The notes beneath the pieces are model-generated. The model did not search any database, was not told where the DNA came from, and saw only the letters and a program-made list of their open reading frames with translations. The position numbers were made by a program, and so were the translations under genes. This document shows, piece by piece, positions 39,028-49,300 of a stretch of DNA of 64,000 nt (position 1 is the first letter of the stretch; every line of letters begins with the position of its first letter). This DNA comes from Eutreptiella sp. 'Long Island Sound 2002' (lineage: Eukaryota > Euglenozoa > Euglenophyceae > Eutreptiales > Eutreptiaceae): positions 131,013,708-131,077,707 of the forward strand of contig OZ038381.1 in assembly GCA_964036045.1 (NCBI GenBank), given 5' to 3'.

Positions 39028-41709
39028 ATGGCTCCAAAATGGCTTGCCAAGACCAAGTATGGTGCAAAGCCGAAGCCGAAGGCAACGGCACCACCACCAT
39101 CACCATCACCATCACCATCGCACGCCCCAGAGGCGAGCGCCTCCGCCTCTGTCCCGGCCCGCGCGCCGGTTGACAGGGGCGCGCCGCACTCTGCCCCCAA
39201 AAAGGCACCAGCAACTCAACCGCGCGCCCCAGAGGCGCCGCAGTCCGCCCCTGTCCCGGCCCTGGCGCTGGCTGACAGGGGCGCGCGACCCTCTGCCCCC
39301 CCACAGGCACCGCCCCAGCCGCCACCCGGGGGTGTGGATTTCGTCATGATCCCACCGCAACCCTCGGCACAACCACCATCATTGCGCGCCCCTGAGCCGC
39401 AGCAATCCGCCCCTGTCCCGGCCATGGCGCCGGTGGACTCGGGCGCGCCACAGGGTGCCCAACCCTCTGCACCAGCAATGCGTGCCCCCGAGCCGCAGCA
39501 ATCCGCCCCTGTCCCGGCCATGGCGCCGGCTGACTCGGGCGCGCCACAGGGTACCCAACCCTCTGCACCAGCAATGCGTGCCCCCGAGCCGCAGCAATCT
39601 GCCCCTGTCCCGGCCATGGCGCCGGTCGACTCGGGTGCGCCACAAGGAGCTCAACCCTCTTCACAACCACCATGTGCTGCTCAGCCACAGCAGCCAACAC
39701 TGTTGCCCACTACGGCCACGTTGAACAACATGGACTACGGGCCCGATGACAACCTTGTCGAAGGGTTTACGCAACAGTGGCTTGACCGCGACAAGTTCGT
39801 GACCAAAGCATCAGAGGTGTACACCGTCCATGAGATGGCGGCCGCTGAGGTGTGGGCAGACAAGAACGGCACCAAGCGGAGCCTGGCCTTTGAGCAATGG
39901 TGGCCCCACGGTGATGGCGATGGGGATGGCAATGCTCCCCCACCGCCACAATGGGCCTCCCAAATGGAGGTCTGGGGCAACTATGAGCTGTCCGATGGTG
40001 ACATGGTGCGTGGCTGGATCTCCAGCAACCACCACTGGGATAAAAACAAGCCGCACTTCGAGGCGAGGGTGCATGGAGATGGCATCTCAGGACAGCGTGT
40101 TTGGATCAGCTGTGCCAATAAGCCACACACCAATCTCACTGACACCTATTGGTGTAAGGTTGTCCCCGACACAGGTGCCTTTCAGACTTTGCGTAGGGAG
40201 ATCCAGAACGGAGAAGCGTGGCCCAAACTGCTGGCAAACATGCGGGCCGAACCGAGGGACACGCCTCCCCTGTCGACCGAGGACCAGGACATCCTGAAAC
40301 ACCTTGTCAAACAGCACGGGTTGAATCCCTCACAGGCGTTGGCTGTGCGGCAGGTGTTGGATGAGTCATGCATCACAGCATTGACTGGTGGTGCTGGCAC
40401 AGGGAAGTCGGAGACTTTGGTGGCATGCATCAAGGCCGTGCTATGGCAGCAAGGCCTCCTGGTCGCCCAGAACCCTGAACCTGCTGACCGGAGTACGTGG
40501 ACCATGGGCAGGAAGGTGGGGGCACCTGAGTCAGATACCCAACCCCGCGCATGCGTGTTGGTGACTGCACCCACGAACGCACAAGTCGACATGTTGTTGG
40601 CACGCGTTCACGAGGAGTGTTACAAGGACAGTGTGTTTCGTGAGAAGGTGCTTGGCGACCACCCAGCCCCCTGGTTGCGCCTCCGAGCCCAACGGGCTAC
40701 TGCCCCAACAGGCCTGGCACCCTTCGACCAGGAGGAGGTGCAGAAGACTTTGGGCAAGACCCCAGGTTGCAAGCCTACCCTCAAATGTGCCCTCAACTCC
40801 TGCCGTATGCTGTTTGCCACGGCTGGGATGGTTGCTAACCGGCACAAGATGCTGCTTGGGAAAGGGCAGGAAAAAACCAGGTTCGCGTTCAGCTTCGTGG
40901 ATGAGGCGTCGAGGCACAGCATCCCTGTAGGCCTGGACTTGGCCGCCATGGGCAGCCAACGTCTGCTGTGTGGTGACCCAGGGCAGTTGCGGCCCTACAG
41001 CCACGTCCATCTTTTGGCAAGTCAGTGTGAGCCTGAGAAGGTTGAGGTAGTCCCCAAGAGAGTGGCATGGCCATCGGATGCCACCTTCAGGTACAACAAT
41101 GTTGTAAGGGACGGTCCTGGCCCGGAAGTGCATTGGCATGATTCGCATCCGTTTTGCACCACCAGCACCTTGCAATTCTTTTTGTACCGCACGCGCTGCC
41201 GGGCCAGTATCCTGGTACAACAGTACCGGATGACCCAACCGCTGGCCACGGTCCTGCGTGCCTTGTTTACGAGGGGGGCAGTTGGCCACTACCACTCATC
41301 TGAGCGCCCCCTCCCCGACCCCATCCTGAACAACCCCATCCGCATTGTGGACCTCGCTGGGTCCACCTGGTGGGGGGAGTTGGAGCAGACTTTGGGGGCA
41401 CAGGACCTAGGTAGAATGTGGCACGACGTAGGGGAAGCATGGGCCACCCTGCGAATGGATCTAGTGTTGCTGAACAAGGGGGGCCTGAGCATGGAGGAGG
41501 GTCTGCTGGTGTGCCATTTTTTGGAGTATGCTGCCAGGAAAGGGACCTACCCAGCACAGTCGGTAGCGGTAGTGACGACTCACTACGCACAGATGGTGTG
41601 GCTGAAACACTGCGTGGCGTGTGTTGGCCGCAAGTGGCAGGCCCATCATGTAAACCTCCTCAGCACGATTAGACCCTCGATAGGTTCCAGTGGCTGCAAG
41701 CCCCAGTGA
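39028..41709 (+). CDS. UPF1-like superfamily 1 helicase, N-terminal region and core to motif IV/V
   Basis: I choose ATG 39028 (MAPKWLAKTKYGAKPKPK) because the upstream part of the open frame overlaps the previous gene and looks unlike protein. Residues about 1-235 are Pro/Ala/Ser/Gln-rich with three exact 32-residue repeats. About 236-410 is an aromatic, charged domain of unknown type. The helicase core follows: the Q-motif-like NPSQALAVRQVL, Walker A GGAGTGKS (residues 454-461), motif Ia VLVTAPTNAQVD, Walker B VDEAS (624-628), motif III GDPGQLRP (649-656), motif IV QQYRM (about 731-735) and TTHYAQMVWL. The frame stops at 41707, but motifs V and VI continue in another frame from 41673. UPF1-like enzymes unwind RNA or DNA with ATP. 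In mobile elements they may serve replication. All ATPase residues of domain 1A appear intact. Confidence 0.85.
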   Translation: MAPKWLAKTKYGAKPKPKATAPPPSPSPSPSHAPEASASASVPARAPVDRGAPHSAPKKAPATQPRAPEAPQSAPVPALALADRGARPSAPPQAPPQPPPGGVDFVMIPPQPSAQPPSLRAPEPQQSAPVPAMAPVDSGAPQGAQPSAPAMRAPEPQQSAPVPAMAPADSGAPQGTQPSAPAMRAPEPQQSAPVPAMAPVDSGAPQGAQPSSQPPCAAQPQQPTLLPTTATLNNMDYGPDDNLVEGFTQQWLDRDKFVTKASEVYTVHEMAAAEVWADKNGTKRSLAFEQWWPHGDGDGDGNAPPPPQWASQMEVWGNYELSDGDMVRGWISSNHHWDKNKPHFEARVHGDGISGQRVWISCANKPHTNLTDTYWCKVVPDTGAFQTLRREIQNGEAWPKLLANMRAEPRDTPPLSTEDQDILKHLVKQHGLNPSQALAVRQVLDESCITALTGGAGTGKSETLVACIKAVLWQQGLLVAQNPEPADRSTWTMGRKVGAPESDTQPRACVLVTAPTNAQVDMLLARVHEECYKDSVFREKVLGDHPAPWLRLRAQRATAPTGLAPFDQEEVQKTLGKTPGCKPTLKCALNSCRMLFATAGMVANRHKMLLGKGQEKTRFAFSFVDEASRHSIPVGLDLAAMGSQRLLCGDPGQLRPYSHVHLLASQCEPEKVEVVPKRVAWPSDATFRYNNVVRDGPGPEVHWHDSHPFCTTSTLQFFLYRTRCRASILVQQYRMTQPLATVLRALFTRGAVGHYHSSERPLPDPILNNPIRIVDLAGSTWWGELEQTLGAQDLGRMWHDVGEAWATLRMDLVLLNKGGLSMEEGLLVCHFLEYAARKGTYPAQSVAVVTTHYAQMVWLKHCVACVGRKWQAHHVNLLSTIRPSIGSSGCKPQ
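39385..39672 (+). repeat. Three in-frame 96-bp repeats in the helicase N-terminus
   Basis: Units at 39385, 39481 and 39577 each encode 32 residues beginning RAPEPQQSAPVPAMAPVDSG, with only a few substitutions. The third diverges at its end. More degenerate copies precede them (APEAPQSAPVPALALADRG near 39226). This is a recently expanded, probably disordered linker. Confidence 0.85.
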
Positions 41710-42386
41710 TCCTGGCCTCCCTGGTGTCCACGACACCAGGGATCATGCACGACATCTGGCGGTCAAACACCCTGACCAGCAGGGCGCAGTCGGAGCTGCA
41801 CCTCTTCGGGCTTTTTGCACAGTGGACCACCCACCCCACCCCTGGTGTATGGCTCGAGGCAATGCACGCGATGCAGTGGGAAGCAGCCTCTGAGACTGTG
41901 AGCGACACTCTTGAGCTGGCAGGGGTTCTGAGGGAGGCCGCAACTGTGGAGAAGATTGTGCATGGCACAATCTACAGGTTGGCTGGGGGGGTGGTGGGGC
42001 ACTGGCTGTGGCGGCCATGGAGGAGGCACAAGAGGGCACGGGACCCATGGGGGTATCAACCAGGCAGTGCGGATCAGTTGCTTGACTTTGAGCGCATCAT
42101 GGCCAACAATCGGAAGGATGAGGTGTCTGTTTCTCTGAGGGATGCACGGGGGAACATTGTGAAACCCCGCCTTCTGGGGGTCATCCGGCCTGACTTCACC
42201 GAATGGGCGCTCCCGTACGTCTTGGTTGAGGACGATGGACAAGGGGACAGGGGAGAGGGGGACTGGGGGGGGCTGGTGAGGGTAACCCACACATCCAAGC
42301 TTGACGTGTGGGAGCAGCGACTCGTCCAGCACCTGGTGGGAAGGCCCTCTTCTACAAGCAAAAGTACAGCAACAAGGAGACAGTAG
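41673..42386 (+). CDS. UPF1-like helicase, continuation with motifs V and VI
   Basis: From 41673 the frame reads TLDRFQWLQAPVILASLV, matching motif V (T-V/L-D-x-F-Q-G-x-E-x-x-V-I-x-S), then SNTLTSRAQSELHLFG, matching motif VI (N-V-A-L-T-R-A-x-x-x-L-x-I-x-G). The usual Gly-Arg-Glu after FQ is Trp-Leu-Gln here, which is unusual. An uncharacterised C-terminal region follows to a TAG at 42384. The join to the upstream frame needs a 2-nt (mod 3) removal. The segment 41650-41672 (GTAAACC...GATTAG, 23 nt, phase 0) would do it as an intron. Alternatively an indel followed the strand VNLLSTI. The gene is therefore either spliced or freshly broken. Confidence 0.7.
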   Translation, partial: TLDRFQWLQAPVILASLVSTTPGIMHDIWRSNTLTSRAQSELHLFGLFAQWTTHPTPGVWLEAMHAMQWEAASETVSDTLELAGVLREAATVEKIVHGTIYRLAGGVVGHWLWRPWRRHKRARDPWGYQPGSADQLLDFERIMANNRKDEVSVSLRDARGNIVKPRLLGVIRPDFTEWALPYVLVEDDGQGDRGEGDWGGLVRVTHTSKLDVWEQRLVQHLVGRPSSTSKSTATRRQ

Positions 42387-42637
42387 GGGCGTACCGCACG
42401 ATCCACCTGCCCTTGTGGCAGGACGCGTACGCCTGCTTGGATTCCCTGCCGTTCTTGCGTGCGGAATTCCGCACCCCTATTGGTGTGTACGTGGCGTCCC
42501 TGCTCCATGGTGTGCACCCTTGCCCTGGGGCCCTTGGGGTGTGTGCACCAATTCCGGTGCACGAGGAGGAAGCCCCCCAATGTGGGTGGCGCAAGCTGCC
42601 CCACGGGGTGAAAGATTACATTTTGCGCCGCCACTAA
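42305..42637 (+). CDS. UPF1-like helicase, C-terminal tail in a third frame
   Basis: After about 42335, protein-like sequence continues in a new frame: FYKQKYSNKETVGAYRTIHL, then LWQDAYACLDSLPFLRAEFR, TPIGVYVASLLHGVHP and GWRKLPHGVKDYILRRH before TAA at 42635. A 23-nt GT...AG segment at 42336-42358 would join it in phase 0, like the break 690 bp upstream. No separate start codon or domain is seen, so I treat it as the end of the helicase protein. Confidence 0.5.
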   Translation, partial: RVGAATRPAPGGKALFYKQKYSNKETVGAYRTIHLPLWQDAYACLDSLPFLRAEFRTPIGVYVASLLHGVHPCPGALGVCAPIPVHEEEAPQCGWRKLPHGVKDYILRRH

Positions 42638-42720
42638 CCCTGTATGTAGAAGAACATGCATTGACCCATTGCCTCTGACCATCCCTGCCACATCACAACA
42701 GTACCAGCCACAGCACCAGC
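42638..42720. other. 3' flank of the helicase gene
   Basis: Short flank after the stop. No AATAAA is seen, only TGTATGTAGAAG. A CACCAGC/ACCAGCCACAGCACCAGC stretch precedes the duplicated spacer. Confidence 0.35.
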
Positions 42721-43362
42721 GGGAAAGAGTACACACATGTGATCACCACCAGGTTTGCTGCACTGTGCGTTCATTATGTTTGTCCGCTGCGGTACGAATG
42801 TGCTCATGCCTGACTGCCCAAGATTGAAGGAGGTCTCCAAGGTCTTCAGGGTGGGGATGCCCAAAAAGGAGGTTGAAGACACGCCAACGATAATTGCCGT
42901 TCAACAATGATACAGGACAATACATGACAATTTGGGGGGTTTACACCCCCAAAATGGTGGGGTACATCAGGAACAGGCCTATGCATGCCCAGAGCGTGCC
43001 TATGGACGCCTTTGTGCCAGCCATGGCGCTGGCACAAGGTGCACCCCCCTCTTCCCCAACTGCAACACAGAGTGCTTCAAGGGTAGGGGACATGAGTACG
43101 CATGCCCAGAGCATGCCTAATGAGATGTGGGAAAGAGTACACACATATGATCACCACTAGGTTTGCTGCACTGTGCGTTCATTATGTTTGTCCGCAATGG
43201 TACGAATGTGCCCATGCCTGAGTGCCCAAGATTGAAGGAGGTCTCCAAGGTCTTCAGGGTAGGGATGCCCAAAAAGGAGGTTGAAGACACGCCAACGATA
43301 ATTGCCGTTCAACAACGATACATGACAATACATGACAATTTGGGGGGTGTACACCCCCAAAA
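42721..43362. repeat. 408-bp-offset direct duplication with terminal palindrome
   Basis: 42721-42955 and 43129-43362 are near-identical (GGGAAAGAGTACACACAT ... CAATTTGGGGGGT). Each copy ends in a near-perfect palindrome TTTGGGGGG-T(G/T)TACA-CCCCCAAAA (about 42931-42953 and 43339-43361). The second copy runs straight into the 52-bp satellite, whose unit has the same core. Confidence 0.85.
42985..43101. repeat. Dispersed element, copy near the helicase gene
   Basis: 117-bp unit from ATGCCCAGAGC with the GTGCCAGCCATGGCGCTGGCAC foldback and GTGCTTCAAGGGTAGGGGACATGAGTA. It is clearly the same element as at 9103-9350, and the following bases ATGCCCAGAGCATGC...ATGAGAT match the partial third unit there. 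It sits between the two copies of the 408-bp duplication. Confidence 0.8.
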
Positions 43363-46300
43363 TATTTCACGGAAGGGGTTCCGTCAAATGTTTGGGGGCT
43401 GTAGACCCCCCAAATATTTGACGGAAGGGGTTCCGTCAAATGTTTCGGGGGTGTACAGCCCCCAAATATTTGACGGAAGGGGTTCCGTCAAATATTTGGG
43501 GGGTCTACAGCCCCCAAACATTTGACGGATGGCGTTCCGTCAAATATTTGGGGGGTGTACAGCCCCCAAATATTTGACGGAAGGGGTTCCGTCAAATATT
43601 TGGTGGGTCTACAGCCCCCAAATATTTGACGGAAGGGGTTCCGTCAAAGGTTTGGTGGGTCTACAGCCCCCAAATATTTGACGGATGGGGTTTCGTCAAA
43701 TATTTGGGGGCTGTACAGCCCCCAAATAATTGACGGATGGGGTTCCGTCAAATATTTGGGGGGTCTACAGCCCCCAAATATTTGACGGAAGGGGTTCCGT
43801 CAAATATTTTGTGGGTCTACAGCCCCCAAATATTTGACGGAAGGGGTTCCGTCAAATATTTGGTGGGTCTACAGCCCCCAAATATTTGACGGAAGGGGTT
43901 CCGTCAAATATTTGGGGGGTGTACAGCCCCGAAATTTTTGACGGGAGGGGTTCCGTCAAATATTTGGGGGGTGTACAGCCCCCAAATATTTGACGGAAGG
44001 GGTTCCGTCAAATATTTGGGGGGTCTACAGCCCCCAAATATTTGACGGATGGGGTTCCGTCAAATATTTGGGGGGTCTACAGCCCCCAAATATTTGACGG
44101 ATTGCGTTCCGTCAAATATTTGGGGGGTCTACAACCCCCAAATATTTGACGGATGGCGTTCCGTCAAATATTTGGGGGGTGTACAGCCCCCAAATATTTG
44201 ACGGAAGGGGTTCCGTCAAATACTTGGTGGGTCTACAGGCCCCAAATATTTGACGGATGGGGTTCCGTCAAATATTTGGTGGGTCTACAGCCCCCAAATA
44301 TTTGTCGGAAGGGGTTCCGTCAAATATTTGGGGGGTGTACAGCCCCCAAATATTTGACGGAAGGGGTTCCGTCAAATATTTGGTGGGTCTACAGCCCCCA
44401 AATATTTGATTGATGGGGTTCCGTCAAATATTTGGTGGGTCTACAGCCCCCAAATATTTGACGGAAGGGGTGCCGTCAAATATTTGGGGGGTGTACAGTT
44501 CCAAAATATTTGACGGAAGGGGTTCCGTCAAATATTTGGGGGGTGTACAGCCCCCAAATATTTGACGGATGGGGTTCCGTCAAATATTTGGGGGGTCTAC
44601 AGCCCCCAAATATTTGACGGATGGGGTTCCGTCAAATATTTGGGGGGTCTACAGCCCCCAAATATTTGACGGAAGGGGTTCCGTCAAATATTTGGGGGGT
44701 GTACAGTTCCAAAATATTTGACGGAAGGGGTTCCGTCAAATATTTGGGGGGTGTACAGCCCCCAAATATTTGACGGATGGGGTTCCGTCAAATATTTGGG
44801 GGGTCTACAGCCCCCAAATATTTGACGGATGGGGTTCCGTCAAATATTTGGTGGGTCTACAGCCCCCAAATATTTGACGGAAGGGGTGCCGTCAAATATT
44901 TGGGGGGTGTACAGTTCCAAAATATTTGACGGAAGGGGTTCCGTCAAATATTTGGGGGGTGTACAGCCCCCAAATATTTGACGGATGGGGTTCCGTCAAA
45001 TATTTGGGGGGTCTACAGCCCCCAAATATTTGACGGATGGGGTTCCGTCAAATATTTGGGGGGTCTACAGCCCCCAAATATTTGACGGAAGGGGTTCCGT
45101 CAAATATTTTGCGGGTCTACAGCCCCCAAATATTTGACGGAAGGGGTTCCGTCAAATATTTGGGGGGTCTACAGCCCCCAAATATTTGACGGATGGGGTT
45201 CCGTCAAATATTTGGTGGGTCTACAGCCCCCAAATATTTGTCGGAAGGGGTTCCGTCAAATATTTGGGGGGTTTACAGCCCCCAAATATTTGACGGAAGG
45301 GGTTCCGTCAAATATTTGGTGGGTCTACAGCCCCCAAATATTTGATTGATGGGGTTCCGTCAAATATATTTGGGGGGTGTACAGCCCCCAAATATTTGAC
45401 GGATGGGGTTCCGTCAAATATTTGGGGGGTCTACAGCCTCCAAATATTTGACGGAAGGGGTTCCGTCAAATATTTGGTGGGTCTACAGCCCCCAAATATT
45501 TGACGGATTGCGTTCCGTCAAATATTTGGGGGGTCTACAACCCCCAAATATTTGACGGATGGCGTTCCGTCAAATATTTGGTGGGTCTACAGCCCCCAAA
45601 TATTTGACGGATGGCGTTCCGTCAAATATTTGGGGGGTGTACAGCCCCAAAATATCTGATGGAAGGGGTTCCGTCAAATATTTGGGGGGTGTACAGCCCC
45701 CAAATATTTGACGGATGGGGTTCCGTCAAATATTTGGGGGGTCTACAGCCCCCAAATATTTGACGGATGGGGTTCCGTCAAATATTTGGTGGGTCTACAG
45801 CCCCCAAATATTTGACGGATTGCGTTCCGTCAAATATTTGGGGGGTCTACAACCCCCAAATATTTGACGGATGGCGTTCCGTCAAATATTTGGTGGGTCT
45901 ACAGCCCCCAAATATTTGATTGATGGGGTTCCGTCAAATATTTTTGGGGGGTGTACAACCCCCAAATATTTGACGGATGGGGTTCCGTCAAATATTTGGG
46001 GGGTCTACAGCCCCCAAATATTTGACGGAAGGGGTTCCGTCAAATATTTGGTGGGTCTACAGCCCCCAAATATTTGATGGAAGGGGTGCCGTCAAATATT
46101 TCGGGGGTGTACAGCCCCAAAATATTTGATGGAAGGGGTTCCGTCAAATTTTTGGGGGGTGTACAGCCCCCAAATATTTGACGGATGGGTTTCCGTCAAA
46201 TATTTGGGGGGTCTACAGCCCCCAAATATTTGACGGATGGGGTTCCGTCAAATATTTGGTGGGTCTACAGCCCCCAAATATTTGACGGATTGCGTTCCGT

Positions 46301-49300
46301 CAAATATTTGGGGGGTCTACAACCCCCAAATATTTGACGGATGGGGTTCCGTCAAATATTTGGGGGGTCTACAGCCCCCAAATATTTGACGGAAGGGGTT
46401 CCGTCAAATATTTGGTGGGTCTACAGCCCCCAAATATTTGACGGAAGGGGTGCCGTCAAATATTTGGGGGGTGTACAGCCCCAAAATATTTGATGGAAGG
46501 GGTTCCGTCAAATATTTGGGGGGTGTACAGCCCCCAAATATTTGACGGATGGGGTTCCGTCAAATATTTGGGGGGTCTACAGCCCCCAAATATTTGACGG
46601 AAGGGGTTCCGTCAAATATTTTGTGGGTCTACAGCCCCCAAATATTTGACGGAAGGGGTTCCGTCAAATATTTGGTGGGTCTACAGCCCCCAAATATTTG
46701 ACGGAAGGGGTTCCGTCAAATATTTGGGGGGTGTACAGCCCCGAAATATTTGACGGAAGGGGTTCCGTCAAATATTTGGGGGGTCTACAGCCCCCAAATA
46801 TTTGACGGATGGGGTTCCGTCAAATATTTGGGGGGTCTACAGCCCCCAAATATTTGACGGATTGCGTTCCGTCAAATATTTGGGGGGTCTACAACCCCCA
46901 AATATTTGACGGATGGCGTTCCGTCAAATAATTGGGGGGTGTACATCCCCCAAATATTTGACGGAAGGGGTTCCGTCAAATATTTGGGGGGTCTACAGCC
47001 CCCAAATATTTGATTGATGGGGTTCCGTCAAATATTTGGGGGGTGTACAGCCCCCAAATATTTGGCGGAAGGGGTTCCGTCAAATAATTGGGGGGTCTAC
47101 AGCCCCCAAATATTTAACGGAAGGGGTTCCGTCAAATATTTGGTGGGTCTACAGCCCCCAAATATTTGACGGATGGGGTTCCGTCAAATATTTGGGGGGT
47201 CTACAGCCCCCAAATATTTGACGGATGGGGTTCCGTCAAATATTTGGGGGGTCTACAGCCCCCAAATATTTGACGGAAGGGGTTCCGTCAAATATTTGGT
47301 GGGTCTACAGCCCCCAAATATTTGACGGAAGGGGTGCCGTCAAATATTTGGGGGGTGTACAGCCCCAAAATATCTGATGGAAGGGGTTCCGTCAAATATT
47401 TGGGGGGTGTACAGCCCCCAAATATTTGACGGATGGGGTTCCGTCAAATATTTGGGGGGTCTACAGCCCCCAAATATTTGACGGAAGGGGTTCCGTCAAA
47501 TATTTGGTGGGTCTACAGCCCCCAAATATTTGACGGATTGCGTTCCGTCAAATATTTTGGGGGTCTACAGCCCCCAAATATTTGACGGATGGCGTTCCGT
47601 CAAATATTTGGTGGGTCTACAGCCCCCAAATATTTGATTGATGGGGTTCCGTCAAATATTTTTGGGGGGTGTACAGCCCCCAAATATTTGACCGATGGGG
47701 TTCCGTCGAATATTTGGGGGGTCTACAGCCCCCAAATATTTGACGGAAGGGGTTCCGTCAAATATTTGGTGGGTCTACAGCCCCCAAATATTTGATGGAA
47801 GGGGTTCCGTCAAATATTTGGGGGGTGTACAGCCCCCAAATATTTTACGGAAGGGGTTCCGTCAAATATTTGGGGAGTGTACAGCCCCAAAATATTTGAT
47901 GGAAGGGGTTCCGTCAAATATTTGGGGGGTGTACAGCCCCCAAATATTTGACGGATGGGGTTCCGTCAAATATTTGGGGGGTCTACAGCCCCCAAATATT
48001 TGACGGAAGGGGTTCCGTCAAATATTTGGTGGGTCTACAGCCCCCAAATATTTGACGGATGGGGTTCCGTCAAATATTTGGGGGGTCTACAGCCCCCAAA
48101 TATTTTACGGAAGGGGTTCCGTCAAATATTTGGGGGGTGTACAGCCCCAAAATATTTGATGGAAGGGGTTCCGTCAAATATTTGGGGGGTGTACAGCCCC
48201 CAAATATTTGACGGATGGGGTTCCGTCAAATATTTGGGGGGTCTACAGCCCCCAAATATTTGACGGATGGGGTTCCGTCAAATATTTGGTGGGTCCACAG
48301 CCCCCAAATATTTGACGGATTGCGTTCCGTCAAATATTTGGGGGGTCTACAACCCCCAAATATTTGACGGATGGCGTTCCGTCAAATATTTGGTGGGTCT
48401 ACAGCCCCCAAATATTTGATTGATGCGGTTCCGTCAAATATTTTTGGGGGGTGTACAGCCCCCAAATATTTGACGGATGGGGTTCCGTCAAATATTTGGT
48501 GGGTCTACAGCCCCCAAATATTTGACGGAAGGGGTGCCGTCAAATATTTGGGGGGTGTACAGCCCCAAAATATTTGATGGAAGGGGTTCCGTCAAATATT
48601 TGGGGGGTGTACAGCCCCCAAATATTTGACGGATGGGGTTCCGTCAAATATTTGGGGGGTGTACAGCCCCAAAATATTTGATGGAAGGGGTTCCGTCAAA
48701 TATTTGGGGGGTCTACAGCCCCCAAATATTTGACGGAAGGGGTTCCGTCAAATATTTGGTGGGTCTACAGCCCCCAAATATTTGACGGAAGGGGTTCCGT
48801 CAAATATTTGGTGGGTCTACAGCCCCCAAATATTTGACGGATGGGGTTCCGTCAAATATTTGGGGGGTCTACAGCCCCCAAATATTTGACGGATGGGGTT
48901 CCGTCAAATATTTGGGGGGTCTACAGCCCCCAAATATTTGACGGAAGGGGTTCCGTCAAATATTTTGTGGGTCTACAGCCCCCAAATATTTGACGGAAGG
49001 GGTTCCGTCAAATATTTGGTGGGTCTACAGCCCCCAAATATTTGACGGATTGGGTTCCGTCAAATATTTGGGGGGTGTACAGCCCCGAAATATTTGACGG
49101 AAGGGGTTCCGTCAAATATTTGGGGGGTGTACAGCCCGCAAATATTTGGCGAAGGGGTTCCGTCAAATATTTGGTGGGTCTACAGCCCCCAAATATTTGA
49201 CGGATGGGGTTCCGTCAAATATTTGGTGGGTCTACAGCCCCCAAATATTTGTCGGAAGGGGTTCCGTCAAATATTCGGGGGGTGTACAGCCCCCAAATAT

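Noticed and set aside
38259-41295. Minus-strand open frames opposite the proline-rich and helicase genes (178, 254 codons)
   Set aside because: Shadows of GC-rich genes with clear plus-strand motifs.
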